64,000 nucleotides of DNA from [Eubacterium] siraeum (GTDB lineage Bacteria; Bacillota; Clostridia; Oscillospirales; Ruminococcaceae), in the NCBI GenBank assembly GCA_025150425.1, contig CP102281.1:868001-932000 (forward strand), in the 5' to 3' direction. The notes beneath the pieces are model-generated. The model had not been told where the DNA came from. It did no database searches and saw only the letters and a program-made list of their open reading frames with translations. Shown here in pieces: positions 9,396 to 19,394 of the stretch. How positions within the stretch are numbered: the stretch's first letter is position 1; every line of letters begins with the position of its first letter. Both the position numbers and the translations under genes were made by a program.

Positions 9396-11591
9396 ATGAG
9401 TATAAAAAGAACAGTCAGCTTAACCGGTATAAATTCAAGTGAGATATATTCTCTTTCATATCCGCAGTCTGTCCTTAAATTTGCCGAATATGACTTTTCC
9501 GGCTTTATCAGACGCTGCACCGACTATTGCAAAAGATGTGCGGAAAGCGGAGAGTACAGACTTGAGGATATTGTTGCGCTCCGTAATTCACTCGGTGCGT
9601 GTCACAAATATGTTGAGGCGAATATCCACGGCATTTATGAAAAAGCGGTGCAGGATCTGTTTATAGAATATCTTTGCAGAGAAAAGGGGCTTGGCATATC
9701 TTCCTTATGGAACGAGCTTATAAATGCCAAAACTCCGTTTGAAAAGCTCATATTCACAAGGCTTACCGAGTATCGTCACAATAAGGCGGTAAACCGCTGG
9801 GTGAGCCTTCTTCAGCTTCAGGAATACGCAAAACGCAAGATAGACTTTGTGTTCGGTGAAAAGGTCACTGCAGAGCAGGCATTTGCAAAGCGTGATTATT
9901 TCGATCTGACATTCAGCGTAGCCGCAAATGAGATGGGCTATCCGTCAGAATGCTTTACCGCCGCAAAGGTGTACACTGTCGGCAGGCTGCCGTCTGCTCC
10001 GTTCATAACGAGCAATATTTCAAAGGCGATAGCGGCTTCGGCACTTCCCGAGATCGAATATGAGGGCGAACACAGACCGTTTGCCGCTCTGCATTCGGAC
10101 AGCGAGGCGATGGACGTCTTTGCTAAGATAAAGAATTATGTTCCCGAAAAACCTGATTCGGTGCTGAACACGATAATAACAACGATGCGTTCTCTGCCGA
10201 AGAAGGTATACGTTTCGGACAGCCTCAAGGCGATAATAGATCTGGAAATAGATCTTTTGCTTGAAAGCGGGGGAGTTCTTCAGCACTGCGAACGCTGCGG
10301 AGAGTATTTTATTCGTGACAAGGATTACGACTATGATTATTGCAGTAAGGCTCAGTCGGGCGGCCGCACCTGCCTTGAGATGAGCACGGCGGTACCTCCG
10401 AGAACGGCGGATGAAATAAGACGGCTTGAGGATATGACCAAAGAACTGTATACATATATGTCGAAGCGTATAAACGTCGATCTTACACAGCGTGATTTTG
10501 CGGAGTGGTATCAGAGCTTTATGGCGATAAAGGAAAGTATCCTCCATAACGCTTTAAGCATTTCGGAATTCCGTGAATTTGAAAAATACTCGCACGACCT
10601 GCATTTTGCACCCGTAAAGCAGACACCGCTACAGGAAAAACCATCTGCGGCAAATGTTTCAGAAAGCACCGACACCGCTAAAAAGCAACCTGAGGTCAAA
10701 CCTTTTGTTTTTGAAAGAGTAGACCGCAGTGTTCTTTATGAGCAGGAAAACCGCCGCAGGAAGCAGGAGCAGGAACGTGAGCTTTATGATATGATGCAGG
10801 AAAGCGCCGCACCCGTACAGCAGGAAGCGGCCGCACTGCAAAACGAAGCTCCTAAGGCACCTGTTCACGTTGTAAAGGCCGGTGAAACGGATAAGCTGGA
10901 TGTCAGCCTGTTTGAAAATCCGTTCGACAATGCTTTCGAAAGCGAAATCTCCGAACTTGAAAAGGTCAGCGGTTATGATTTCAAGCCGCTTGACGATATT
11001 TTCAGTTTCGGCGGAGCAGATGACAAATTACAGCAGGCAACCGGCGGATATACCGATGAAGGCACTGCGGACGAAGACAGTTCCGATAAAGACGATAACG
11101 CATATACAGAGCCTGCTGTTGATACGGGCTTTGCAGGCGAATTTGCAAAAGCCGACTACAGCATAAAGCACTCTGTAACGCCTAAGAGCAACTATGCGGC
11201 AAATATGTACAGGCATACCGTTGAAACAACGCAGACAGCGGCAGAAGATTTCCCTGATGTACAGCAAAGCGGAGAACATCTGACGCAGGATGATTTTGAT
11301 ATTCTGCCGTCCTCGCCGTCACTTACTGTACCGGTCGGAGAAAAAACGTCCGTAAAAGCAAACCTTGAGGAAAAGCCGGCTGTGAGCGAAAAGCACGCTC
11401 CCCCTGTTATAAAGCTGGACGCTCCTTTAGTAGACAGCCTTACCGATGCCGATGATATTCCGGGAGCGGACAGACGCAGACGTGACAACGGCGGCACAAT
11501 GAACAGGAATACAGCAAAACGGCTGCTTGACGGCATAATAAAGCCGACAAAGATACGCAATCCGTTTATAGATGAAAATGATGATGAATAA
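9396..11591 (+). CDS. DUF6076-like protein with zinc-finger-like cysteines and long acidic tail
   Basis: 731 residues. The first ~400 are a globular helical region with a cysteine motif near 297-330 (CERCGEYF then YDYDYCSKAQSGGRTCLE), which resembles the cluster in the DUF6076-type protein at 30041 (CDICKKYF ... KYC ... ITC). Residues 400-731 are low-complexity, charged and probably disordered, with a glutamate/arginine-rich stretch around 447-470 and a basic end (RRRRDNGGTMNRN). The stop overlaps the start of comF. The function of the family is not known to me; the cysteine pattern suggests zinc binding. Confidence 0.55.
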   Translation: MSIKRTVSLTGINSSEIYSLSYPQSVLKFAEYDFSGFIRRCTDYCKRCAESGEYRLEDIVALRNSLGACHKYVEANIHGIYEKAVQDLFIEYLCREKGLGISSLWNELINAKTPFEKLIFTRLTEYRHNKAVNRWVSLLQLQEYAKRKIDFVFGEKVTAEQAFAKRDYFDLTFSVAANEMGYPSECFTAAKVYTVGRLPSAPFITSNISKAIAASALPEIEYEGEHRPFAALHSDSEAMDVFAKIKNYVPEKPDSVLNTIITTMRSLPKKVYVSDSLKAIIDLEIDLLLESGGVLQHCERCGEYFIRDKDYDYDYCSKAQSGGRTCLEMSTAVPPRTADEIRRLEDMTKELYTYMSKRINVDLTQRDFAEWYQSFMAIKESILHNALSISEFREFEKYSHDLHFAPVKQTPLQEKPSAANVSESTDTAKKQPEVKPFVFERVDRSVLYEQENRRRKQEQERELYDMMQESAAPVQQEAAALQNEAPKAPVHVVKAGETDKLDVSLFENPFDNAFESEISELEKVSGYDFKPLDDIFSFGGADDKLQQATGGYTDEGTADEDSSDKDDNAYTEPAVDTGFAGEFAKADYSIKHSVTPKSNYAANMYRHTVETTQTAAEDFPDVQQSGEHLTQDDFDILPSSPSLTVPVGEKTSVKANLEEKPAVSEKHAPPVIKLDAPLVDSLTDADDIPGADRRRRDNGGTMNRNTAKRLLDGIIKPTKIRNPFIDENDDE

Positions 11592-12234
11592 ATACGAGCT
11601 GAAGCGTATACTGCTTGATTGGTTCTTTCCGAACCGCTGCCCCTTGTGCGGTAAGGTCATAGGAAGAATGGATTATATCTGCGATAAATGCGCCTGCGAA
11701 TTCGAGTATAACGAGAAAGAGGAAAGCCTTTGCGGCGGCAGGCTGTTAAGCGTATGCCGTTATAACAAAAAAACTTCGCCTGTAGTTATAGGTGCAAAGA
11801 AGCACCGTGACGGCAGTAAAATCAGTTTTATGGCATATACGCTTGTACAGAAGATTACAGGGTGCTATGAAACTCTGCCGGATGTCATCGTACCTGTTCC
11901 TATTTATTATACGGATAAAATCAGAAAAGGCTACAGCCATACCGAGAAGATATGCCGTGAGATTTCCGAAATAACCGGCATACCGACAGTTAACGCCGTT
12001 GCCAAAACAAGAAAGACCGCACAGCAGAAAACGCTCGGTAAGAAAGAGCGTGAAAGCAATCTCGACAATTGCTTTACTGTGACAGAGCCGACAAAGATCA
12101 ACGGAAAGCATATTCTCATAATTGACGATGTAACGACTACCGGAGCAACGCTGACCGAAATGTATAAAACCATAAACGATTGTGAAGGCTGTTTATGTGC
12201 CGCTATAGATTTTGCAGTGTTTGCAAGAACGTAG
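11572..12234 (+). CDS. comF: ComF-family phosphoribosyltransferase-like protein
   Basis: The N-terminus has a zinc ribbon (CPLCGKVIG ... YICDKCACEF). The C-terminal half is a PRTase fold with the PRPP-binding signature ILIIDDVTTTGATL. ComF proteins act in DNA uptake in competent Firmicutes; in non-competent species their role is unclear. Four in-frame ATG codons (11572-11584) overlap the end of the preceding gene, so the exact start is uncertain and expression is likely coupled. It is followed by a strong terminator. Confidence 0.88.
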   Translation: MKMMMNKYELKRILLDWFFPNRCPLCGKVIGRMDYICDKCACEFEYNEKEESLCGGRLLSVCRYNKKTSPVVIGAKKHRDGSKISFMAYTLVQKITGCYETLPDVIVPVPIYYTDKIRKGYSHTEKICREISEITGIPTVNAVAKTRKTAQQKTLGKKERESNLDNCFTVTEPTKINGKHILIIDDVTTTGATLTEMYKTINDCEGCLCAAIDFAVFART

Positions 12235-12258
12235 AAAAACAGCTTTGAAAGTAAAAAT

Positions 12259-12297
12259 GAGCCGTACACCTGAGAGGTGTTACGGCTCGTTTTTTTA
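12259..12297. terminator. terminator between comF and the ABC operon
   Basis: GAGCCGTAACACC-type hairpin with a seven-T run on the plus strand; it can also end the convergent minus-strand operon. Confidence 0.85.
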
Positions 12298-12313
12298 TAT
12301 CAATTGTTCTGCT

Positions 12314-14047
12314 TTAAACCTTCCACCCTGCAGCCTGCTTACGCTCGACTACAAAGCGACGGTATAATCCATCCACAGCCACAAGCTCATCGTGAGTACC
12401 CTGCTGAACTATCTCGCCGTGATCTACCACAAAAATACAATCGGCATTACGCACTGTTTTCAGCCTGTGGGCAATCATTATGACGGTCTTGTCGTGGGTC
12501 AGTTCGGAAACCGCCTCCATAAGCTCCTTCTCGTTCTCGGGATCGACATTGGCGGTCGCCTCGTCAAGAATGATTATCGGTGCGTCCTTCATGATCGCAC
12601 GGGCAATGGAAATTCGTTGCCGTTCTCCGCCCGAAAGCGTTGCGCCGCCTTCACCGATGACCGTGTCAAATCCATCGGGCTTTGCCATAATGAAATCGTA
12701 GCAACGGGCTTTTTCAGCGGCGGCTTTCACTTCTTCAAGAGTGGCATCCGGTTTGCCGAAGCGGATGTTGTTGGCAATGGTGTCCGAGAACAGATATGTC
12801 CGCTGGAACACGAAGGAGAAATTGCGTATCAGGCTGTCATAGCTGTATTCCCGTACATCTTTTCCTCCGAGGCTGACACTGCCGCTCTGCACATCCCAGA
12901 ACCTTGCCATAAGATTGCATAGTGTGGATTTTCCGCTTCCGGACGGGCCTACGATGGCAACAGTGGTTTTTTCGGGAACGGTCAGCGACACATCACGAAG
13001 AATAGGCTTGCTGTCATATGAGAAGCTGACGTGGGAAAGGGTAATATCCTCGCACCGAGGCGACAGATCCTCGCCGTCAATATCCATAGGCTCGACATTC
13101 AGTATGGAATTTGCCTTGTCTACACCTATGTCAATCGAGCGGAACAGTGATGAAAAGCTGCCTGCACTGTCGAGCTGTTCAAACAGTATGAACGAGCATA
13201 TGAGCATAAGAAGGCAGTTTGAAAGCTCCATTGTGCCGCCTAGACAGAATATTATTGCGGCGGTGCAGACTGCAACACCTGTGAGCTTGTTTATAACAAG
13301 CTGTGCCAGCATATAAAGAACCGACGGTATCTCCATAGCAAAGGAAGCCTTGCGGGATTCTTCCACAGCGGTGTGTACCTGCGTTGAGGAATCGTTGGTA
13401 AGGTCGAAATTCTTGACCTCAGCGATACCTTGAACATACTCAAGCACCTTAGAAACGAGCCGTTCATCAGCATCGAATTTGTGTTTGCTGAGTGTTTGCT
13501 CCGCCCGTTGCATAGCGGCATTTACAGCAAAAAACAGCACCAGACCCGCAAGTGTGATAAGACCCATTCTCCAATCGAAGAAAAGCATCATGACCGCAAT
13601 GATGCCGGAGGTCAGAAATCCCTTTGTCGTGACCATAACCACACGGGTCGCAATGTTAGCCATGTTTTCCATAGTGTTTGTAGTGACGCTTGTCACTTCG
13701 CCAAGACTGTTGTCGTTGAACCAGCCCATAGGCAGATAGCGCAGATGCTCGGCAATTTCAACACGCTTGTCGGCGCAGGCACGGTAGCCTGCTTTTGTCT
13801 GCAGCATAGTGGATTTCATATTTATCGCAATAGTCACAATCAAAGAAACGACTATTATACCAAGACTTGTCCATAGCGTTGACACAGTGACGTTATTGTC
13901 AAGAAGTGCCTTAATGACAACGGCGGCGGCAGGAATACGCATAGCAGAGCAGATGGCGCTGATTACTCCGAGCCGGATGGATATGATAAATAATTTGCGG
14001 TTTTCTTTTCCGCAGAAGTCAAAGAACTTTTTCAGAGTTTTAAGCAT
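12314..14047 (-). CDS. ABC exporter half-transporter (permease plus ATPase), second of pair
   Basis: 577 residues: six membrane helices in the first ~310, then an ATPase domain with Walker A GPSGSGKST, signature LSGGERQRIS and Walker B IIILDEATANVD. Its ATG overlaps the stop of the upstream half-transporter by one base (TAATG), so the two probably form a heterodimer. Pairs like this next to an ECF module occur in Clostridia and resemble YbtP/YbtQ-type siderophore transporters; the substrate here is not known. Confidence 0.88.
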   Translation of the reverse strand: MLKTLKKFFDFCGKENRKLFIISIRLGVISAICSAMRIPAAAVVIKALLDNNVTVSTLWTSLGIIVVSLIVTIAINMKSTMLQTKAGYRACADKRVEIAEHLRYLPMGWFNDNSLGEVTSVTTNTMENMANIATRVVMVTTKGFLTSGIIAVMMLFFDWRMGLITLAGLVLFFAVNAAMQRAEQTLSKHKFDADERLVSKVLEYVQGIAEVKNFDLTNDSSTQVHTAVEESRKASFAMEIPSVLYMLAQLVINKLTGVAVCTAAIIFCLGGTMELSNCLLMLICSFILFEQLDSAGSFSSLFRSIDIGVDKANSILNVEPMDIDGEDLSPRCEDITLSHVSFSYDSKPILRDVSLTVPEKTTVAIVGPSGSGKSTLCNLMARFWDVQSGSVSLGGKDVREYSYDSLIRNFSFVFQRTYLFSDTIANNIRFGKPDATLEEVKAAAEKARCYDFIMAKPDGFDTVIGEGGATLSGGERQRISIARAIMKDAPIIILDEATANVDPENEKELMEAVSELTHDKTVIMIAHRLKTVRNADCIFVVDHGEIVQQGTHDELVAVDGLYRRFVVERKQAAGWKV

Positions 14048-15807
14048 TATACTGCCTCCCCGTTATCTTTTACGCTGATGTGGGCATCCCACATTGTCTT
14101 ATACAGCGGACAGGACTTCAGAAGCTCCTCTTGCGTGCCGGCGGCTTCGATATGACCCTGATTTACGACGATTATCTGATCTGCATCGGCAATGGTTGAC
14201 AGACGGTGAGCAATGACAATTACAGTCTTGCCCTTTACGAGCTTTGCCAGTGCGGATTGAATGACCGCCTCGTTTTCGGGGTCGGTGTATGAGGTAGCTT
14301 CATCAAGAATGACGACAGGTGCGTCCTTCAGCATAGCACGGGTAATGGAGATACGCTGTCGTTCGCCGCCCGAAAGATGTCCGCCCGATGCACCGCACAC
14401 GGTCTGATAGCCGTTTTCAAGGCTCATAATGAATTCGTGACAGCCGCTTTTTTTCGCCGCATCTATGACTTCTTCATCGGTTGCACCTTTTCTGCCCATA
14501 CGGATATTATCCATTACCGACAGATCGAACAGGTAGTTATCCTGAGAAACATTTGCAATGCGTTTTGTGCATTCGGCAAGCGGCAAGGTACGGATATCCA
14601 CGCCGCCAAGCTCCACCGAGCCGTCCTTTACATCCCAGAGAGATGCGATAAGACGGGCAATAGTGGACTTTCCGCTTCCCGACGGGCCGACAAGAGCGTT
14701 GACAGTACCTTGTTCTATATGCAGATTGATGCCGTGAAGCACCTCTTTATCGTGATAGGCAAAGCGGACGTTTTTCAGCTCGATTGAGTTATCGCAAGGT
14801 AGCTTTACGGCTTTCTCAGGTCGCCGCATATCCTCGCAGGAAAGCACCTCGGATACTTCGCCGACAATGGTGCGTACCTGTGCTATATCATCGGTATAGG
14901 AGAAAGCGGTCATAAGCGGCTGCATTACGCCGAATGACAGCACGATAACAGTAAGAAAGGTATCGGCTGTAAGCGTACCCTGCATATATAGCAGGCATCC
15001 TACAGGCAGAACTCCGAGCAGAGTCGAGGGAAAAATCGCCATTCCTGCGGACTGTCCGAACAGGCTGCTTTTCATCCAGTCGATGAAGCAATCTGCGCCT
15101 TCTTTTGCGGCGGACACGAACTTTGCATAACCGGTTTTTGATTGTCCGAATGCCTTGATTACCTCAATGCCGCCGATATATTCAACTGCGGTATCGTTGA
15201 GCGCTTTTGTTGAGGTGACGGTACGCTGAAACTTCTCGTTATAGCCTCTGAACATCGACATAAAGCAGAGCATCCCCAGCGGCAAAACGATGAGCATAGA
15301 AAGCCCCATACGCCGGTCATTTGCAAATATCAGCGCAAGTACAGCCAGTGCGCCGACAATGTTGGCGGTCATTTCGGGCAGAAGATGTGCAAGCGTGGTT
15401 TCAATAGAATCCACACGTTCCACGATGATGTTCTTGTATGAGCCTGAGGAACGGTCAAGCACAGTTCCGAGCGGCAGTGTCGCCAGCTTGTCTAACAGCA
15501 TTATCCGCACTTTAGCAAGCACATGGAAGGTTGCGTGGTGGGAAAGGGTAGTGGACACGCTGTGCAATATATAGCGTAAAATCCATAAGCCTGCCATCCA
15601 TGCGCAGAGCGTCAGGTAATATGAAAGCTCTGCTGTGCCGTTTATAAGTGCTGTAATGATTTTGATTATGAGAAAATACGGGATAAGCGAGCAGGCAACA
15701 CCGATAAGCGCAGTAATAACGCTAAGTAAATATTCGCCCCGTCTGCCTTTTGCAAACTCCGACAGCCACGAGAAAACGGAGCGGTTCGTTTTTTGGGTTT
15801 TGTTCAT
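14047..15807 (-). CDS. ABC exporter half-transporter, first of pair
   Basis: 586 residues from the ATG at 15807, which follows AAGGAGCTTCAG; the frame is open further upstream without a ribosome site. Membrane domain to about 330, then Walker A GPSGSGKST, signature LSGGERQRIS and Walker B VVILDEATSYTD. It is one-base coupled to its partner downstream and 20 bases from the S-component gene upstream. Confidence 0.88.
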   Translation of the reverse strand: MNKTQKTNRSVFSWLSEFAKGRRGEYLLSVITALIGVACSLIPYFLIIKIITALINGTAELSYYLTLCAWMAGLWILRYILHSVSTTLSHHATFHVLAKVRIMLLDKLATLPLGTVLDRSSGSYKNIIVERVDSIETTLAHLLPEMTANIVGALAVLALIFANDRRMGLSMLIVLPLGMLCFMSMFRGYNEKFQRTVTSTKALNDTAVEYIGGIEVIKAFGQSKTGYAKFVSAAKEGADCFIDWMKSSLFGQSAGMAIFPSTLLGVLPVGCLLYMQGTLTADTFLTVIVLSFGVMQPLMTAFSYTDDIAQVRTIVGEVSEVLSCEDMRRPEKAVKLPCDNSIELKNVRFAYHDKEVLHGINLHIEQGTVNALVGPSGSGKSTIARLIASLWDVKDGSVELGGVDIRTLPLAECTKRIANVSQDNYLFDLSVMDNIRMGRKGATDEEVIDAAKKSGCHEFIMSLENGYQTVCGASGGHLSGGERQRISITRAMLKDAPVVILDEATSYTDPENEAVIQSALAKLVKGKTVIVIAHRLSTIADADQIIVVNQGHIEAAGTQEELLKSCPLYKTMWDAHISVKDNGEAV

Positions 15808-15827
15808 CTGAAGCTCCTTAGTCTGCG

Positions 15828-16403
15828 TTATACCGTCAGATGTTTCTTTACAATCCGCTTGCCGATCAGCGCACCGATAAGTGCGGCAACAATTACGCCG
15901 ATTACAAGCGCAACGGATACCCATGACTGTAACAGCTTTGACGCATCAAGGATAGTATCCTGACGACCGTCTGTTACTGCCTGATCCGCCATAGCGCTTG
16001 CGGCGATAGCGTAGGGTATTATTGTGCTTCCGAATGCGGCAAGCACCTGATTGATGATATAGCCTATAGTCAGTGCTTTTGCACTGCCGTAGCCTATCTT
16101 CCACAGCAGCAGCTCGGTAATGGCACCGGAGAGAATGAAAAGTATGATGTACGGCAGGTATCCGCCCAGAATGGCACGGACGATACTGTAAATGAGGATA
16201 GCACCCGGCTTTTTCACCTTTGTGCCGATGATGAAGTAGACAATGCCTTCAAGCAGGGCAAAAAATACCGGCATAAGAATTATGGTTATCGGCGTTGCGT
16301 ATAAAAGTGAGCTTGCAAAGAACAGCACCACATTTATAAGCGCCAGCAGGACAACGGTAATGATGTCCTTGATTTTAAGCTTGTTACGGTTTACGGTTTC
16401 CAT
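15828..16403 (-). CDS. ECF transporter S component, MptD/Trep_Strep-like
   Basis: 191 residues, nearly all hydrophobic, with five or six membrane segments and a basic C-terminus (GKRIVKKHLTV). It starts METVNRNKLKIKD at 16403 after AAAGGAGTTTATAACT; a longer frame has no ribosome site. The position directly after an EcfA-EcfA-EcfT gene supports the role as substrate-capturing membrane subunit. The substrate cannot be read from sequence. Confidence 0.8.
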   Translation of the reverse strand: METVNRNKLKIKDIITVVLLALINVVLFFASSLLYATPITIILMPVFFALLEGIVYFIIGTKVKKPGAILIYSIVRAILGGYLPYIILFILSGAITELLLWKIGYGSAKALTIGYIINQVLAAFGSTIIPYAIAASAMADQAVTDGRQDTILDASKLLQSWVSVALVIGVIVAALIGALIGKRIVKKHLTV

Positions 16404-16462
16404 AGTTATAAACTCCTTTGATTTTATATGTATTTTTATTTGAAAGCCACTCAGGGCAGCTG

Positions 16463-18625
16463 TCACAAAATAAGACCGACCACAACAGATGCTGTCAGCA
16501 CAACGAAGAACAAAATATCCCACGCCGAGAACCGAAGTGACAGGAAATTACTTTTGCGGCGTTTAAGGTCGATGCCCCGTGTTTCTGCGGAAGCTGACAG
16601 CGTTTCGGCGATGCGTATTACCCGCAGTGCCATAGGTACTGTCAGGATTTCAATATAGGATGGCAGCGCCCGTAGCTTCTGCCACAGCGTCGCAAATGCT
16701 CCTCGTGTCCGGATTGACTGCCGCAGCAGCTTCATATCTCCCGAAAGCACCGGGAAAAAGCGGAAGATAACCGCCACAATCATAATAAACCGCTCCGGCA
16801 GGTGCATATTTCGCAGTGCGGCAAGGGTGCGGCTTGCTTCATTTCGTCCGATAAGCGTCATCATAGAAATTCCTACGGCAATTATTCGTGGGAACAGCAC
16901 GAGCATAAACGAGAACAGTGTGTCAGGCAGAAGAACGTTTGCCGCCCACAGCAGTCCAAAGCTCGCACTGCCGATAAGCGCCGCTGTGAGCCTGCCGTTA
17001 GCGGCAGTCAGAAGCATCAGCGCCGCATAAGCGGCATATACAAGGTGATTGTCCGATGTGGATATAACGATAGTCAAGACTAACCAGTAAAGCAGCTTTG
17101 TCGCAGGATGAAACCGCTCATTGTACTGCTTAGGCGGTGAAACCTTTGTCGGATGGAAGCGCTCTATATATCGCCGCACCGCCTGCAGATCCTGTTGCGA
17201 CCGAATGAAAAATTCAGTGTCGGAGTGACCACCGATCAGCCCGATACAGCGGTCGCAGGCATCTGCTATCAGCTCAAGATCGTGTGTAATGATAAGAACG
17301 GTCTTTTCTTTTCCCATCTCACGAATCAACTTCGCACACCGTTTCAGGCTCTCGGCATCCTGCCCGGCGGTTGGTTCGTCCAGTATGATAATCGGTTTAT
17401 CGGAAAGATATGCCATCATCAGCGTAAGTCGCTGCATCTGCCCGCCTGAGAGGGAAAACGGGTGGCGGTCACGGCATTCCCACATATCCATACTTTTAAG
17501 AAGCGTTTCTGTTTTCTTTTCAAATTCATCCGTTATCTTATGTCCGTATTGAAGCTCGTGCAGGAAGGAATTTGTGAAGAATTGAAACTCCGCCTCCTGC
17601 ATTATGAAAAGCACCTGTTTTTGCAGCTGCTTCGGCTTCTGAGCCTTGCCGAACAGGGAAATCTCGCCGCCTGTGGAGCGGTAAAGTCCTGCAATCAGTT
17701 TGCCGAGAGTGGTTTTGCCGCAACCGTTAGTGCCTACCAGACCGACGATTTCATGCTCACAAACGGAAAAATTTACGTCTGAAAGTATTGCTCTGTTTTT
17801 CCTTCCGTATTTATACCGAAGGTTTGAAACAGAGAGCGCCTGTGGCATATTTTCGGGTTGTGGCGGTCTTTCCGACACGGTGATTTTTTCAAGGTCAAGT
17901 GTACGCAGGCAAAGCGTGTGCAATTGCAGTGGTAAAAGCGATTTTGCTTTTTCGGCGGTGTATTTATGCTTTATCTCGCCGTTTGCCATAATCCAATATT
18001 CGTCGGCAATATCCGCAAGATAATATAAGCGGTGTTCGCTGAGAAGCAGGGTCTTTCCCTGCTTTTTAAGCTTAAGCAGAATATTTTTCAACTGTTGTGT
18101 CGCCGCAAAGTCAAGGTTTGCCGTAGGCTCGTCAAGAAGAAAAATATCCGTATCCATCGCCCACGCAGAGAGTATGGAGATTAATTGTCGCTCACCGCTT
18201 GACAGCTCATAGACGTTGCGATTTTTCAGATGCTCAAGGTGAAATGTCCGAAAGGCTTCATCGACCCTATTCCGTATCTTTTCCTGAGGCAAGCCGTGGT
18301 TTTCAAGTCCGAATGCGACCTCGTTGGAGCTGTTTACAGTGAAAAACTGACTGCGTGGATCCTGAAAGACCGATGCCGCAAGCTCTCCGATTTCACCGAT
18401 ACTAAGGTCTGCTGTGCCATGCCCGTCTAGGCGACAGAAGCCTGTCAACTCTCCCTCGTAAAACTGCGGTATCAGACCGTTGAGGCATCGCAGTAGTGTG
18501 GACTTGCCGCAGCCGCTTCCGCCGCAAAGCACCACACATCGCCCCGCAGGAATATTTCCGCTGACTTTTCGGAGCGTAGGTGTACTTTCTTGCGAATATT
18601 GAAATTCGAATTCAAAATCTATCAT
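16463..18625 (-). CDS. fused ECF module EcfA1-EcfA2-EcfT
   Basis: 720 residues carry the whole energy-coupling module in one chain. ATPase 1 (about 1-215) has Walker A CGGSGCGKST, LSSGE and LLDEPTANLD. ATPase 2 (about 262-465) has GTNGCGKTT, LSGGQMQRL and ILDEPTAGQD. A membrane T-like part (about 490-720) ends with coupling-helix text RSFRTRGA-like (QSIRTRGAF). In most genomes these are three genes. It is first after the TetR gene and supplies energy for the S component that follows. Confidence 0.88.
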   Translation of the reverse strand: MIDFEFEFQYSQESTPTLRKVSGNIPAGRCVVLCGGSGCGKSTLLRCLNGLIPQFYEGELTGFCRLDGHGTADLSIGEIGELAASVFQDPRSQFFTVNSSNEVAFGLENHGLPQEKIRNRVDEAFRTFHLEHLKNRNVYELSSGERQLISILSAWAMDTDIFLLDEPTANLDFAATQQLKNILLKLKKQGKTLLLSEHRLYYLADIADEYWIMANGEIKHKYTAEKAKSLLPLQLHTLCLRTLDLEKITVSERPPQPENMPQALSVSNLRYKYGRKNRAILSDVNFSVCEHEIVGLVGTNGCGKTTLGKLIAGLYRSTGGEISLFGKAQKPKQLQKQVLFIMQEAEFQFFTNSFLHELQYGHKITDEFEKKTETLLKSMDMWECRDRHPFSLSGGQMQRLTLMMAYLSDKPIIILDEPTAGQDAESLKRCAKLIREMGKEKTVLIITHDLELIADACDRCIGLIGGHSDTEFFIRSQQDLQAVRRYIERFHPTKVSPPKQYNERFHPATKLLYWLVLTIVISTSDNHLVYAAYAALMLLTAANGRLTAALIGSASFGLLWAANVLLPDTLFSFMLVLFPRIIAVGISMMTLIGRNEASRTLAALRNMHLPERFIMIVAVIFRFFPVLSGDMKLLRQSIRTRGAFATLWQKLRALPSYIEILTVPMALRVIRIAETLSASAETRGIDLKRRKSNFLSLRFSAWDILFFVVLTASVVVGLIL

Positions 18626-18709
18626 AGGTATCTCTTTTCCGCAGGTTAGGATAGTCTAACCATATGCTGTAAGAAACGGGCGGCATCACCGCCCCTGAAT
18701 TAAAAGCTG

Positions 18710-19318
18710 TTATTTCAAAGTAAGGCACAGCTGTCGCCAACCGGCATTGGTGAAATCCAAAATCGAGCGCAAGCAGGCGAACATCCTGTCTTCATCCGGG
18801 CGCTTATCCAGTAGCTGACGGAAATTCCAGAACTGCGACCCCATAATAAGACGGATAGCGTCGGCGTTTGGCTTTTTCCCGTAAACACGGAAAAAGAAAT
18901 CGACCGTTTGCTGTGTTTTCTGTTCCATAAGATCGTTCAGCATTGTTTCGACAGAGCTTCCGTCACTGCGGCTGAAGAATAAGGTACAGTCGTCATAGTG
19001 CGAAGCAAGCAACTCAAAGTATATTTTTTCCTCAGAGTTTATGGCACTGAGAATATCTTCCGTCTTTGCACTGAACATTGCCTTTTCGTATTCCTTTGCG
19101 ACAGGTGCGAACATAACCTTCATCGCTTCAAAAAAATCCTGCAGCAGAGCAACAAACAGTGCGTCTTTATTTTTGTATCTTGTGTAGATTGCTCCGGTGG
19201 TGACTCCGGCTTTTTCGGAAATCTTGTGGAGCGAGGCTTTACAAAAGCCGTAAGCAAGAAACTCTGAATATGCCGCCCTGATGATTTTGTCATCAAGCGA
19301 ATGATCCTTATTTGCCAA
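18710..19318 (-). CDS. TetR-family repressor of the ECF/ABC operon
   Basis: 202 residues; HTH near the N-terminus (AYSEFLAYGFCKASLHKI, then GVTTGAIYTRYKNKDALF). It is the first gene of the minus-strand block ahead of the ECF module. A 30-bp near-perfect palindrome overlaps its promoter, as expected for autorepression. A C-terminal ligand domain is present but its inducer is unknown. Confidence 0.88.
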   Translation of the reverse strand: MANKDHSLDDKIIRAAYSEFLAYGFCKASLHKISEKAGVTTGAIYTRYKNKDALFVALLQDFFEAMKVMFAPVAKEYEKAMFSAKTEDILSAINSEEKIYFELLASHYDDCTLFFSRSDGSSVETMLNDLMEQKTQQTVDFFFRVYGKKPNADAIRLIMGSQFWNFRQLLDKRPDEDRMFACLRSILDFTNAGWRQLCLTLK

Positions 19319-19338
19319 AATTCCACCTCCGCAAAATC

Positions 19339-19394
19339 AATAACGCCGTTATCAATAACGGAGTTATTATAGCACGGCAGGCGGTAAATGTCAA
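19339..19394 (-). promoter_or_regulatory. TetR operator overlapping a consensus promoter
   Basis: On the minus strand TTGACA (19394-19389), 17 bases, TATAAT (19371-19366). A 30-bp dyad at 19339-19368 (half-site AATAACKCCGTTAT) covers the -10 edge and start region, so repressor binding would block initiation. Confidence 0.8.

Noticed and set aside
11192-11560. Minus-strand serine-rich frame opposite the DUF6076-like gene
   Set aside because: Shadow of the low-complexity tail; no start signals.
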